Origin: Kribbella catacumbae DSM 19601
GTDB taxonomy: Bacteria > Actinomycetota > Actinomycetes > Propionibacteriales > Kribbellaceae
Direction: 5' to 3'
Length of the DNA: 64,000 bases
Assembly: GCF_000372465.1 (NCBI RefSeq)
Contig: NZ_AQUZ01000023.1
Span: 62,001 to 126,000, forward strand
In this document: piece after piece, positions 24,187 through 32,604 of the stretch
How positions within the stretch are numbered: position 1 is the stretch's first letter
How the letters are laid out: the number at the start of each line of letters is the position of its first letter
Notes under the pieces: model-generated
Told to the model about the DNA's origin: nothing
Databases searched by the model: none
Seen by the model: only the letters and a program-made list of their open reading frames with translations
Translations under genes and position numbers: made by a program

Positions 24187-25218
24187 CTACCCCATCCTCT
24201 CGAAGTCCGCCCGGCTCACCGCGTGCTGCAGCGGTTCGCCGGCGAGGTAGCGGCGGATCTCGTCGACCACGATCCACCCCGCGCGCCACCGCGATTCCCT
24301 GGTCGCTCCAGCCAGGTGAGGTGTCAGCAAGACGTTGGGGAGGGAGCGCCAGCGATCCGCCTCGGGGAGCGGTTCGAGGTCGAACACGTCCAGCGCGGCG
24401 TCGATCCGGCCGCTGGCCACTGCCTCGAACATCGCGTCCATGTCCAGGATCGAGGACCGTGCGGTGTTCACGACGGCGGCACCGTCCGGGAGGGCGGCTA
24501 TCTCGCCCGCGCCGATCATGCCCGCGGTTTCGGCGGTGGCCGGCGCGTGGACGGCGACGACGTCACTGGTCGCGAGCAACTGGGGCAACGTCACCGACAG
24601 GGAGGACAGCGGGTCGTCGGGCGACAGGTGCGGGTCGTACAGCTGGACCTCGGCGCCGAGCGCCTGGCACGCGGCAACGTAGCTCCGTCCGGTTCGCGAT
24701 GCACCGATCACTCCGATCCGCGCCTGTCCCAGTTCTCTTGCCCGCTCGATCCGGCGTGCTTGCTGCCAGCCCTGGCCGGAGCGCAAGGCATGGTCGAGAC
24801 GATGCGTGCGACGCAGCAAGGACAGGGTGAAGGTCAAGGAGAGCTCGGCGACGGCGGGCGCCATCGCGGCGCCGGCCTGGGAGACCGGGATGCCGGAGTT
24901 CCAGAACGCATCGCTGATCAGCGCCCGCAACGACGATGCGGAGTGCATCACGAACCGCAACTGCGGCGCCAGCGCGAGATGGGCGCCGTCGAGCCGGGGG
25001 AAGCCCCAGCCGGTGATCAGCACCTCCACGCCGTTCAACGCCTCCTGGAACGCTTCGGGCTTCAGGAGATCCACCGGCTCACGGCGTACGACGTCGCCGA
25101 GTTTCTCCAGGGCGTTTTGGGTGGCCGGCGGGAAGAAGGCATCCGTCTCGGCAGCAGGGACACAGACGAGCAGCCTGGACCGGGTGGAAGGAGGTGGCGC
25201 GTCGTGACGGTGGCTCAT
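24187..25218 (-). CDS. D-isomer-specific 2-hydroxyacid dehydrogenase
   Basis: 343-residue NAD-dependent dehydrogenase. The substrate domain is at both ends and the Rossmann domain in the middle, with RIGVIGASRTGRSYVAAC (GxSxxG), VAVHAPATAETAGMIG, ALPDGAAVVNTARSSILD (catalytic Arg region) and NVLLTPHLAGATRE (catalytic His). It is the first gene of the minus-strand operon, divergent from the ROK regulator, with its ATG 30 nt from the palindromic operator. It may reduce or oxidise a hydroxyacid released from uronate or hexosamine breakdown; this is inference. Confidence 0.88.
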   Translation of the reverse strand: MSHRHDAPPPSTRSRLLVCVPAAETDAFFPPATQNALEKLGDVVRREPVDLLKPEAFQEALNGVEVLITGWGFPRLDGAHLALAPQLRFVMHSASSLRALISDAFWNSGIPVSQAGAAMAPAVAELSLTFTLSLLRRTHRLDHALRSGQGWQQARRIERARELGQARIGVIGASRTGRSYVAACQALGAEVQLYDPHLSPDDPLSSLSVTLPQLLATSDVVAVHAPATAETAGMIGAGEIAALPDGAAVVNTARSSILDMDAMFEAVASGRIDAALDVFDLEPLPEADRWRSLPNVLLTPHLAGATRESRWRAGWIVVDEIRRYLAGEPLQHAVSRADFERMG

Positions 25219-25247
25219 GGTCCGTCAACGTAGGTGGGTCCAAGTAG

Positions 25248-25264
25248 TTCTGTCAATGACAAAA
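25248..25264. promoter_or_regulatory. ROK operator palindrome in the divergent promoter
   Basis: TTCTGTCAATGACAAAA is symmetric about 25256: half-sites TTnTGTCA and TGACAnAA. It is AT-rich against the local base composition and lies 30 nt from the dehydrogenase start and 51 nt from the ROK start, the expected place for autoregulation and repression of the operon. Confidence 0.6.
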
Positions 25265-25314
25265 TAAAGTACGATGTGATCGTCCCGCCCCATCGACCTG
25301 GTAGAGGTTCATCT

Positions 25315-26520
25315 ATGGCGACTGACTCCACAGGCCCCGCGACGCTGAAGTTGCGGCCCGGCAGCAAGGCGTTGATCCGGGAGATCAACGAGGCTCTCGT
25401 GCTGAACGTGGTGCGTGCGCGCGGTCCGGTGGCGCGGTCGACGATCGCGGCACAGACCGGCCTGAGTCCCGCAACGATCACCGGTATCTCCGCAAAACTG
25501 GTGGAGGCGGGGTTGCTCGTGGAGACCCAGACGCAGCGCGATACCGGAGGACGTCCCGCCCGCCTGCTGGACCTGGGTGACGACCGGGTGCTCGCTGCCG
25601 GTGTTCGGCTGTCGAGCAGCGAAGCCTCTGCGGTGCTCGTCAACCTGCGGGGCGAGGTGGTTGCCACCGGTCAAGCGCCGCTGGCCTCGACCTCTCCTGA
25701 TCTGGCCGCCGAGGCGATCGTGCAGGCAGTCGACGCGGCGGCGGCCGGGCGGGCGTCGGCGACGCTACTCGGTGTCGGGGTCGCCATCTCCGGTGTAGTG
25801 GACCATGCCGAAGGGATTGTGCGGCACAGTGGGGCCCTTGGCTGGGAGACGGTGCCGTTCCAGGCCCAACTGGCTGAGATGCTCGACGCTCCGGTTGTGA
25901 TCGACAGCTATGCGAACTCCCTGACGCTGGGCCTGTTGCTGTTCGATCGAAGCTTGGACGGTAGGGATCTCCTGGTGTTCAGCGTGGCGACCAGTCTTGG
26001 AGCCTCCGTTGTGGTGGGAGGACACATTCACCGCGGGTTCAATGGTTCAGCCGGCGGATTCGCGCACTCGCGCGTCGATGTCGGTGACGGCATGGCGCGA
26101 CCATGCCACTGCGGCGCGACCGACTGTTTGGAGTGCTGGGGGAGCCGATGGGGAATCGAGCAGGAGCTGAAGCGTCGGAAGGTGAGCATTGCCGAGCTGG
26201 GCCGCGAGCCTGCTGACGAGGTGCTGGCAGCCGGAGCCCTGCAGCTGGGCAAGGCAATGGCCAACGCGGCCAAGATCTTCGGGCCTGAACAGGTCGTACT
26301 CGCGTTCGCCCCAGAGATGAACCTCCCGGGTCTCACCACCCGAACCGAGGGGGCTTTTCGTCGGCAGTACGATCCGCATTACACCGCTGCGCCACACATC
26401 GAGGTGACCGTCGCAGCGCCTTCGGCCCTGGCAAGCGGCGCGGCTTACGTCCTACTTGCGCAGCTGTTCACCGCGAACCTGTCAGGGCAACATTCGAACG
26501 GCGCCGCCAGCCGACGATGA
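25315..26520 (+). CDS. ROK-family transcriptional repressor
   Basis: 401-residue NagC/XylR-type regulator. An N-terminal winged helix-turn-helix (VRARGPVARSTIAAQTGLSPATITGIS, with STIAAQTGLSPATIT as the recognition part) is followed by a sugar-kinase-like ROK domain with the zinc motif CHCGATDCLECWG near residue 265. It probably releases the palindrome at 25248 on binding a sugar derived from the imported glycan. ATG 25315 gives the usual short N-terminal arm; an in-frame start at 25234 would cover the operator. The operon it faces includes sulfatase, ABC importer and FGE. Confidence 0.9.
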   Translation: MATDSTGPATLKLRPGSKALIREINEALVLNVVRARGPVARSTIAAQTGLSPATITGISAKLVEAGLLVETQTQRDTGGRPARLLDLGDDRVLAAGVRLSSSEASAVLVNLRGEVVATGQAPLASTSPDLAAEAIVQAVDAAAAGRASATLLGVGVAISGVVDHAEGIVRHSGALGWETVPFQAQLAEMLDAPVVIDSYANSLTLGLLLFDRSLDGRDLLVFSVATSLGASVVVGGHIHRGFNGSAGGFAHSRVDVGDGMARPCHCGATDCLECWGSRWGIEQELKRRKVSIAELGREPADEVLAAGALQLGKAMANAAKIFGPEQVVLAFAPEMNLPGLTTRTEGAFRRQYDPHYTAAPHIEVTVAAPSALASGAAYVLLAQLFTANLSGQHSNGAASRR

Positions 26521-27080
26521 CCTGACAACCAGTACGTCGTCGGTGGCGACGGCGCGCCTGCTGCCGCCAAGCCGGCCTTGCGCCTCTCCTAGAGGAGTGC
26601 CAGCTTGTGCAGGAGGCGAGTGTGACTGTCGTGGGAGACCTGGCTTGCTCCGTCACTGCTCCGTGGGACGTTGGCAAAGGATGATCAGGGTTGGGAACGG
26701 ATGGGTACAAACCGCAGGTCAGAGGGCAAATCGGCGGTGATGGCCGACCTGTCCTCTGTTGTACCGGGAAGTCCTCGACATCTTGGAAGGCCCCAACAAA
26801 TCCAGCAACTAATCATCGCCCGCAAACTCCTCGGCAAAACCTCAGCCGACCTCAAGTAACCAAAGAAACCCCGCGCTGCCTCGCCGCTCGCTCCTCCGCC
26901 GCTCACCACTCGACGCTCCCACCCACCCGGTGATGCGCTCCTCCGTCGCGCGAACCGAGAGTAGGCGCCCACCCTGCCAGGACCGATGCCTCGCGACCGA
27001 CCCTGCAATTGCGACCTGCCCCTGGCGCGGAGGGCAGTTCCCGTGACCGACCGCGCCCGCTGCATTCCGTCCCTGCTACG
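26521..27080. other. Gene-poor stretch, probable remnant DNA
   Basis: No convincing gene was found. A 62-codon plus frame around 26671-26859 ends LIIARKLLGKTSADLK, which looks coding-like but has no family that I recognise. Base composition here is more mixed, with repeats of CTCGCCGCTCGCTCCTCC type. It borders a zone of broken genes. Confidence 0.4.
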
Positions 27081-27419
27081 TCAGCGAGCGAGAGCAAGCC
27101 GCTCCAGCCGACGATCCACCGCCGGCCCGACCCGGTCGTAGGACGACGGGAGCATCTGCACCACAAGTTCGTAAAGACGAGCGCGGTGCGGTTTGCTCTC
27201 CGAGCAGACAAAGAGCAAAGCGTGGTCCTCGACTTCGGGCCCGAAACCCGCCTCCCCCGGGAGCGAGCAGACGTCGTACCGAACTGCCAACGCAGGCGCA
27301 CCCCCAACCGCAGTACCTGCAGCGGAACGGCGGGTCAACATGATCAGCTTGCGGTCGCGGGCGGCGATTCGGTCAAAGGCGGTATCGCCGCGCCGTCCGC
27401 GATCAGTTCTCTCAGCCAT
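27081..27419 (-). CDS. Hypothetical protein, doubtful
   Basis: 112-codon frame with no recognised domain. The C-terminal part (RARLYELVVQMLPSSYDRVG, AVDRRLERLALAR) looks helical and may be a genuine gene end. It starts inside the 3' end of a broken gene, has no clear ribosome site and lies in a decay zone, so it may be a truncated or spurious frame. Confidence 0.3.
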   Translation of the reverse strand: MAERTDRGRRGDTAFDRIAARDRKLIMLTRRSAAGTAVGGAPALAVRYDVCSLPGEAGFGPEVEDHALLFVCSESKPHRARLYELVVQMLPSSYDRVGPAVDRRLERLALAR

Positions 27420-27670
27420 GACCGCCGTGGTGCGCCTGGCCAGTAGTGGCGGACGGCGTCGTAGTACTGCGGGCTGCGGTGTTGATGGTGAACTCGGCCG
27501 TCCGGACTTTCCCGTTGTGCTTGAAGTTCAGGTGCGCCTGCGGGGTGCACGTGCAGGTAGGCGAGGTCGCCGTCGCGTAGCGCGACCAGCCCTTCCTCAA
27601 AGTGCACCTTGCATCGGATGGCAGGCCCGGCACCGGAAAGCTTGACCGACATCACTAGTTCGAACCACAC
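27412..27670 (-). pseudogene. Remnant of a secreted copper/heavy-metal-region protein
   Basis: One frame reads GLVALRDGDLAYLHVHPAGAPE and another, displaced, reads LNFKHNGKVRTAEFTINTA and ends HHGGHG. I recall an actinobacterial secreted family with the order LGAYGHLVALRDGDLAYLHVHP, then FQHAGKVRTAEFTI, then a His-rich end, often beside metal-handling genes. The two blocks fit that order with the N-terminus and the intervening part lost and a frameshift between them. The family identity is from memory and moderate. Confidence 0.55.
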
Positions 27671-27685
27671 ACTGTCCCGGATAGG

Positions 27686-28111
27686 TCAGTGTGCTTGTGC
27701 GTGTGGCTCGATGTGGTGCCTTCGAGCGAGAAGGACGGCGGCGACGACGAGGTAGGCCAGGATGGCAGCGGCGACTCCGATGTAGGGATCCTGGTCGACG
27801 AGGACGACGGTGCCGCTGAGGATCGAGAAGTCGAAGAGGCCGTGCAGGATCGAGTTGACGGCATTGGTGCGGGCGACCCGGCGGGTCAGGTAGAAGAAGT
27901 AGCCGGCGCAGCTGACCGCGAAGGCCTGCGGGATGGCTTGTGCGCCGTGGGTGAGGGCGTTGGACAGGTGCACCGCGCCGAAGATGGCGCTGGACCAGAG
28001 CGCGACTTTGCCTTCGGTCAAGCCATGGGACCGGAGCGTGGTGACGCCGATGCCGCGGAACATGCCTTCCTCGCCCCAGCCAACGAACTGGGTGGCGATG
28101 AACAGCGCCAT
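27686..28111 (-). pseudogene. 5'-truncated CPBP intramembrane protease
   Basis: 141 codons keep the catalytic half of a CPBP (CAAX/bacteriocin-processing) membrane protease: GWGEEGMFRG with the EExxxR motif, FGAVHLSN with a catalytic His, and NSILHGLFDFS. Whole family members have around 200-280 residues with several membrane segments before the EExxxR motif; these are absent. The frame starts 27 nt from the divergent DUF6262 remnant, so an insertion or deletion there probably removed the 5' half. Confidence 0.7.
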
Positions 28112-28137
28112 GACATACCCGGTGGCCAGGTCATGGT

Positions 28138-28651
28138 GTGGCTCGCCGGCGCGACACCGCGCGGCGACGTCTGCAGGTCCACAACGCGATCGCGGAACAG
28201 ATCTCCGCCGGTGCCGAGATCACCGTGTCATCGGTCGCGCGTGCTGCCCGAGTACATCGAAGCGTCATCCACCGCCACCCAGACCTGCACGCCGCTGTCC
28301 TGGCCGCAGCCGCTTTCCCAGCAGAACCGGCCGCCAGCAACAGCGCAGTCAGCGTCGCATCTCTTCGCGCCGACCTGCTCAACACTCGCGCGCACAATAC
28401 CCGGCTGCAGCAACACATCCGGACCCTGGAGACCGGCTGTCGGAAAGCCTTGGTGAGGCGGTCTTTCGCGACAGCGGCCTCGGCGCACCTGACGAGATCC
28501 GCAGCTTGCAGATCGCGCTCACAGACCGCGAGCAACAAACTCCTCGAGCTGCGCCCCACAACTCGAAGAACGCAGCGACAAACTCGCGGCGGCCCGCGCA
28601 GCCAACCGCGAACTCATGACCCGGCTCAACACCGGCGCCGGTCCACGCTAG
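28138..28651 (+). pseudogene. Frameshifted DUF6262 protein (TnpC-like transposon accessory)
   Basis: The first frame carries a TetR-like helix-turn-helix (SVARAARVHRSVIHRHPDL) and AVSVASLRADLLNTRAHNTRLQQH, quoted as SVASLRADLLN. The next piece, SLGEAVFRDSGLGAPDEI, is in another frame, and the end LEERSDKLAAARAANRELM...TGAGPR is in a third frame closing at 28651. This order matches DUF6262 proteins encoded beside tyrosine recombinases in Tn554-like transposons of actinobacteria. Two frameshifts kill it, and no recombinase gene remains nearby, so it is the last trace of such an element. Confidence 0.75.
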
Positions 28652-28753
28652 CCACTTGAAGCCTCGGGAGTTCCTCACCGTTCCGGCCCGGCTCGCCAGC
28701 GGGCCCCTCCGACAATCCTTGGCCGCCAGATCACCTAAGTGCGTCCTGTTTGC

Positions 28754-29476
28754 TCATCTGTTCAGGGTGGATGCCCAGTCGGCGGCCGTTGCAGCATCGT
28801 AGGGTTGGGTGAATCCGCCGCATCCCATCCAGGCGATCGGCATGGCCAGCGGTTCACCGTGGGATTGGTTCTCGCCGGAGACCAACAACCTGGTGCCAGC
28901 CCGGTAGGTTAGATCGTTCTTCGGCCAATCGCCGCTACCGGGCATGATGACGGTGACACGCGCGCCAGCACCGCCTCGGAACCACTGGTTGACAACAAAG
29001 GTCGCCTCGGCGCGCCCAAACCGGGCGTCGGGTGGCTCGGCAACCGGGGTGATGCTTTCGACGGTGCCGTCGAAAGCGAACGTTCGGTGCGCGAGGTTGG
29101 TGAGGGTGTAGCTCTCGACGCAACTCGTGCTCTGCCCAGGGTTGAGGATTGTCTGCCGAGGTGTCGCACTCGCCGAACCTGGGAGCTGATCTGGTCCAGC
29201 GACCGGCGGCGGGGAGGTTTGGGCCACGACAACGACCACGGCTGCTGCGGCCGTCGACGCCGCGACCGCCAGAGCCGAGACGAGGCTGCGCCGACGCCGA
29301 CGACGTGACCTCGGAGTGGCGACGACGGTTGCCGTTTCCTGGGTTACCGCCGCGCGCTGCACTGCGGCGCGGGCGCGCTCCAGCACCTGGGGATCCACAG
29401 ACGTCACGTTGCCAGCAGCAACCAACTGCTCCCATCCGGGCACGGTGGACAGATCGTTTATCGGCTCGTCGTTCAC
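28754..29476 (-). CDS. Single-pass membrane protein paired with an ECF sigma factor
   Basis: 240 residues: a cytoplasmic N-terminus (INDLSTVPGWEQLVAAGN), a basic run RSRRRRRR, one membrane segment (LVSALAVAASTAAAAVVVVVA) and an outer domain with Cys in CVESYTL and MGCGGFTQPY. GTG 29476 overlaps the sigma stop (GTGA), so the two are translationally coupled. This layout is that of an anti-sigma factor, but no zinc or known anti-sigma motif is visible; the role is inferred from position. Confidence 0.72.
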   Translation of the reverse strand: MNDEPINDLSTVPGWEQLVAAGNVTSVDPQVLERARAAVQRAAVTQETATVVATPRSRRRRRRSLVSALAVAASTAAAAVVVVVAQTSPPPVAGPDQLPGSASATPRQTILNPGQSTSCVESYTLTNLAHRTFAFDGTVESITPVAEPPDARFGRAEATFVVNQWFRGGAGARVTVIMPGSGDWPKNDLTYRAGTRLLVSGENQSHGEPLAMPIAWMGCGGFTQPYDAATAADWASTLNR

Positions 29477-30045
29477 GGTGGATCTCCCTCCCCGTCCAAA
29501 CCTCTCTCACCTAATACTTGTTCGCTGCGAGTCAAGCGTTCGCGCATCCGTTCTCGCGCCCGGTGCAACCGCGAGCGAGCGGTACCCGCCGGGATGCCAA
29601 CCACGCGTGCGGCTTCACTCGGAGTGAGCTCCTCCCAGGCCACGAGCAGGAGCAACTCCCGCTCGACCTGCGGCAGGGCGGCCAACGCCTCCTTGAGCGC
29701 CTGCCCGGAAGCGACAGCATCCAGGCGAGCATCGACTGCTGCCCAATCGGTGCTCGCCGGCTCGGGCAGGGCGACTCCAACGTGGCGGGCCGCTCGACGG
29801 TAATGGGCCAAGAGAACATGACGTGCGATGCCGAACAACCAACCCCTCACGCTGCCAAGCGCTGGATCGAAGCCACTGCGGCTAGTGAAGGCAGCCAGCC
29901 ATACCTCTGAGAGCAACTCGTCAGCGGCATCTGGGGCACGCCGAACCAGGTATGCGTGAACCGCCGGCCCTAGGCGTTCCACCAGTGGCTCGAAAGCGGA
30001 CGGCACACGGCGAGATAGCACCATCAGCTCCTCGTCGCGATCCAT
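29473..30045 (-). CDS. ECF RNA polymerase sigma factor
   Basis: 190-residue ECF sigma factor. Region 2 shows AFEPLVERLGPAVHAYLVRR, ADELLSEVWLAAFTSRSGFDP and VRGWLFGIARHVLLAHYRR; region 4 shows LAALPQVERELLLLVAWEELTPSEAARVVGIPAGTARSRLHRAR, quoted as TPSEAARVVGIPAGTARSR. All parts are present, unlike the two broken sigma genes in the window. ATG 30045 is preferred over an upstream start at 30105 because family proteins begin near DRDEEL. It is coupled to the membrane protein that follows. Confidence 0.88.
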   Translation of the reverse strand: MDRDEELMVLSRRVPSAFEPLVERLGPAVHAYLVRRAPDAADELLSEVWLAAFTSRSGFDPALGSVRGWLFGIARHVLLAHYRRAARHVGVALPEPASTDWAAVDARLDAVASGQALKEALAALPQVERELLLLVAWEELTPSEAARVVGIPAGTARSRLHRARERMRERLTRSEQVLGERGLDGEGDPP

Positions 30046-30414
30046 CTCCCTCACCGTCCGCGTCACACGTTTGCAGTCATCGCACAAAGTACTTGTCGGC
30101 AACACGATCCAGCGTTCGCGCTCACCGGATCTTGAGCAACCGGTGTCCCACGCCGCCCCAGTCGTCGCGGCAGCGAGCGAAGCACCAACGCGGAGCCGAC
30201 CTGACGAATCCCTGTCCGAGCACCTCCCGCACCCCTACGTCCGCCAGAACCCGGCACCCGGGGCTGCACAAGCTGCTGAAGCCGCTCGTGCAGCGTTCCG
30301 GGCTGTTTCGACAACCTCGGCTGTTCCTAGGGGTGTCCTGGCGAGTAGCCTCCTCGGCCGTCCCCTCATCGGGGACAGCTTCAACGATTCCGACCCGAGC
30401 CTCCGATCGGGAGC
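30046..30414. other. Intergenic stretch before the ECF sigma operon
   Basis: No supported gene. It should contain the promoter of the sigma operon (minus strand) and the 3' end of the secreted-protein gene. No strong hairpin was recognised. Confidence 0.4.
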
Positions 30415-30996
30415 CTACGAAATCACAATAGCTTCGGCCCCGGCGCCCTGAAGGGTTGCAGGCAACGGTCTGCTTCCGCCGGGGGGAACATTCCCTCCGC
30501 GAAACACATATTGATCAGCCTGCAGTTGATACACGCCGGCTTCGCCCGCGATCAGGTAGCGATTGGGTGAGGCATCGGTGGCGCCTGTACTCGGTACCAC
30601 AAAAACAAGATACTCACCCCCGGACTCAAGAAGCCTTGATGTATTGACTCCAACAGTATCCGTATTACCGACCTGCCTCAGTTCGATGACTGGCCCACCG
30701 GCGAGTTCCCCCCAAACGACCTTATTGACCGTCGCGGTCGTGACCGTGACCGGGAGTCCATCGACCTCACTTGTCTTCCGTTCCCCGGCAGTGACCTTGA
30801 CGATCGCGGAACTATCGGCCCGCAGGGCGGCGAAGGTCGAGTAGCTCTTTATGTAGTTCACTCGTATTTCACCTCGGACCGGATCCTCAGCCGCGGAAGC
30901 CGGTAGTATCTTAGAATTGCTGACTCCGGCCGCCACGAGGACGAGACCGATCCCTACCACTAGCGACACGGCGAGCAAACTCCGGATGTAACGCAT
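30415..30996 (-). CDS. Secreted protein of unknown function
   Basis: 193 residues with an N-terminal signal or anchor (RSLLAVSLVVGIGLVLVAAG) and a beta-rich mature part (SSAIVKVTAGERKTSEV, VTVTTATVNKVVWGELAGG, IELRQVGNTDTV, ESGGEYLVFVVPSTG, YLIAGEAGVYQLQADQYV). The pattern of an adherence/efflux-like beta barrel with GGEYLVFV is seen in many actinobacterial exported proteins that lack a function. ATG 30996 is chosen because the signal begins there. It lies 46 nt downstream of the matrixin gene on the same strand and may be co-expressed. Confidence 0.7.
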   Translation of the reverse strand: MRYIRSLLAVSLVVGIGLVLVAAGVSNSKILPASAAEDPVRGEIRVNYIKSYSTFAALRADSSAIVKVTAGERKTSEVDGLPVTVTTATVNKVVWGELAGGPVIELRQVGNTDTVGVNTSRLLESGGEYLVFVVPSTGATDASPNRYLIAGEAGVYQLQADQYVFRGGNVPPGGSRPLPATLQGAGAEAIVIS

Positions 30997-31042
30997 CACT
31001 CCGACCGCCTCTCTCTTTGATTCGAATTCGTGCACGCTGCAG

Positions 31043-31600
31043 CTAGTACAGGAAGTTGATCCCGTTGATGTCGTCGGGCTGAGGAATCTGCCGCAGGCAC
31101 GCAGTCCATCGCGTAGCTGTGTCTTCTTGCATGATTGGGACATTGACACAGCTGTTTGCGTCTACGTCACCCAACCCCAGAGCGTGGCCGACCTCGTGCA
31201 CCATAAGCGACTTTCGCACAACACTTGCATAGCCATCGGTATACTGCCGATTCCACCAGGATACGGCCCCCGTAGTGTTGTAGCCGTTCTGGCAGGTCTT
31301 GAATGTGACGCCGTCGAAGGTGGTTGGACCGAAATTGCCGTCGGCGACAGAAATATTTGCCCCTGAGGAGACCTGCGTGAGCACAATGGCGGTCGGCGTG
31401 GCGTGCCACGCAGCGGTAGCGTTCGCGCCGGGCACGGCGTAACTGGACCGCGTGGTGGAATCCTTCCATTTCAGATTGCTGGTCGTGAACTTGCACTGTA
31501 TGTCCACGAAGGCTGACGCTGATCCCACGGGGACCGTGAGCAAAGGCGCAACAAGCGCCAGTACGCCGGCGAGCCCCATCAAGGCACGTGACTGATTCAT
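31043..31600 (-). CDS. Secreted matrixin-like zinc metalloprotease
   Basis: 185 residues with a Sec signal (MNQSRALMGLAGVLALVAPLL, cleavage near GSASA). The zinc site is HEVGHALGLGD, matching HExxHxxGxxD of metzincins (matrixin/M10-like), followed by a Met in VPIMQED that fits the Met-turn. Substrate-binding strands include ANISVADGNFGPTTFDG. There is no propeptide cysteine switch in view. ATG 31600 begins the signal. It probably acts outside the cell on peptides or host/soil proteins; the target is unknown. Confidence 0.85.
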   Translation of the reverse strand: MNQSRALMGLAGVLALVAPLLTVPVGSASAFVDIQCKFTTSNLKWKDSTTRSSYAVPGANATAAWHATPTAIVLTQVSSGANISVADGNFGPTTFDGVTFKTCQNGYNTTGAVSWWNRQYTDGYASVVRKSLMVHEVGHALGLGDVDANSCVNVPIMQEDTATRWTACLRQIPQPDDINGINFLY

Positions 31601-32429
31601 TTCCCACCCCTCCAACGATCGATAGACGCCACGAATGCGGCGCCAGGAATTGGGCCGGGGAAATCCCGTACTGCGATCGAAGAGCGAGCCCGCCCAACCG
31701 ATCCCCCGAGCGACCCACGCCAGATCCCACTGCAGAGTGCCTGGATCGATCGCGGCGGCCTCGACGAGGGCTCCTATGCGACTGATCGCGCATCGGTCGC
31801 AACCCGGTGACGCTAACCAGCGCACCTGGCCAGTGGGCCCTCCCGACATTGGCCAGCGCCACGGACTTCCGCGGCCGCAGCTATCGATATCGCGCCGCAT
31901 TTCCGGGTCCTTGCCGGGACAGCTTGCAACGCATCCGACGTGATTCTGATCACTTCCCCACCCCGCTGTCCACGCTAGGAGGTCTAGCCGGATTAGGAAG
32001 AGGTGGCAATCGTCTGTTACGCAGCCAGACGAAGCGACCCGACCATCGCTGGCAAGCCGCCGGTACAGATCCACCCCATCGAGCCATTCACGTCGCCGCT
32101 TGTTGGCGATCTGTCTGCGTAACGTTCGATCAGTGCGACCCTGCCAGCCCGGGCCAACCCCGCCAGTTGGCGCGTTGGATGCGGTCGAGGATCGACGCCG
32201 GCGAGGTCGAGTTGACCGGTGACGGCGGACTGATCCTGGGGCTCAAGGACCTGCCGGAATCTGCGTATGCCAAGCAGTGCGCGGTGTCGGCCCGGTAGAC
32301 CTCCTACGACCTCGAGGTTGACACCAGCGTGCTCACTCCGTAGGAGTGCGCCACGCAGATCCGTCAGCGCCTCGAGAGTGGACCCGCCACCGCCTTCGAT
32401 GACCTTCGAGAACTGCGTCCGTGTGCTGA
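31601..32429. other. Gene-poor stretch with possible relics
   Basis: About 830 bases without a supported gene. A plus-strand run near 32170-32298 (RWMRSRIDAGEVELTGDGG, ILGLKDLPESAYAKQC) looks coding-like but has no start and no family I know. The stretch leads into the degraded DUF4331 copy, so it may be further remnants of a lost segment. Confidence 0.4.
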
Positions 32430-32595
32430 CCAAGCCGGAACTCGCCGGTTGCTTCCGGTGTTGTATCCAGGTGTCTTTTCCGAACCTCGCTGCCGACAAG
32501 AAGCCTCGTGCCGACCCGTCAGCAAGATCGCTCGCGAAGGGGGTAGTCGCGCAGTGAGCCGCGCCCGGCGGTCTCTGTCATAGTCCACCGGACCA
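32430..32595 (+). pseudogene. Degraded second copy of the DUF4331 locus end
   Basis: Bases 32431-32513 match 9418-9507 of the intact DUF4331 gene at high identity (TTGTATCCAGGTGTCTTTTC against TTGTATCCAGGTGTCTTTCC). The next 18 bases, 32514-32531, are the exact reverse complement of 9516-9533. The match then resumes at GAAGGGGGTAGT and jumps to the bases around 10358-10395 after the operon terminator (TGAGCCGCGCCCGGCG). So a paralogous segment lost about 0.8 kb and inverted 18 bp. No function remains. Confidence 0.82.
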
Positions 32596-32604
32596 GCCTG
32601 CCGG

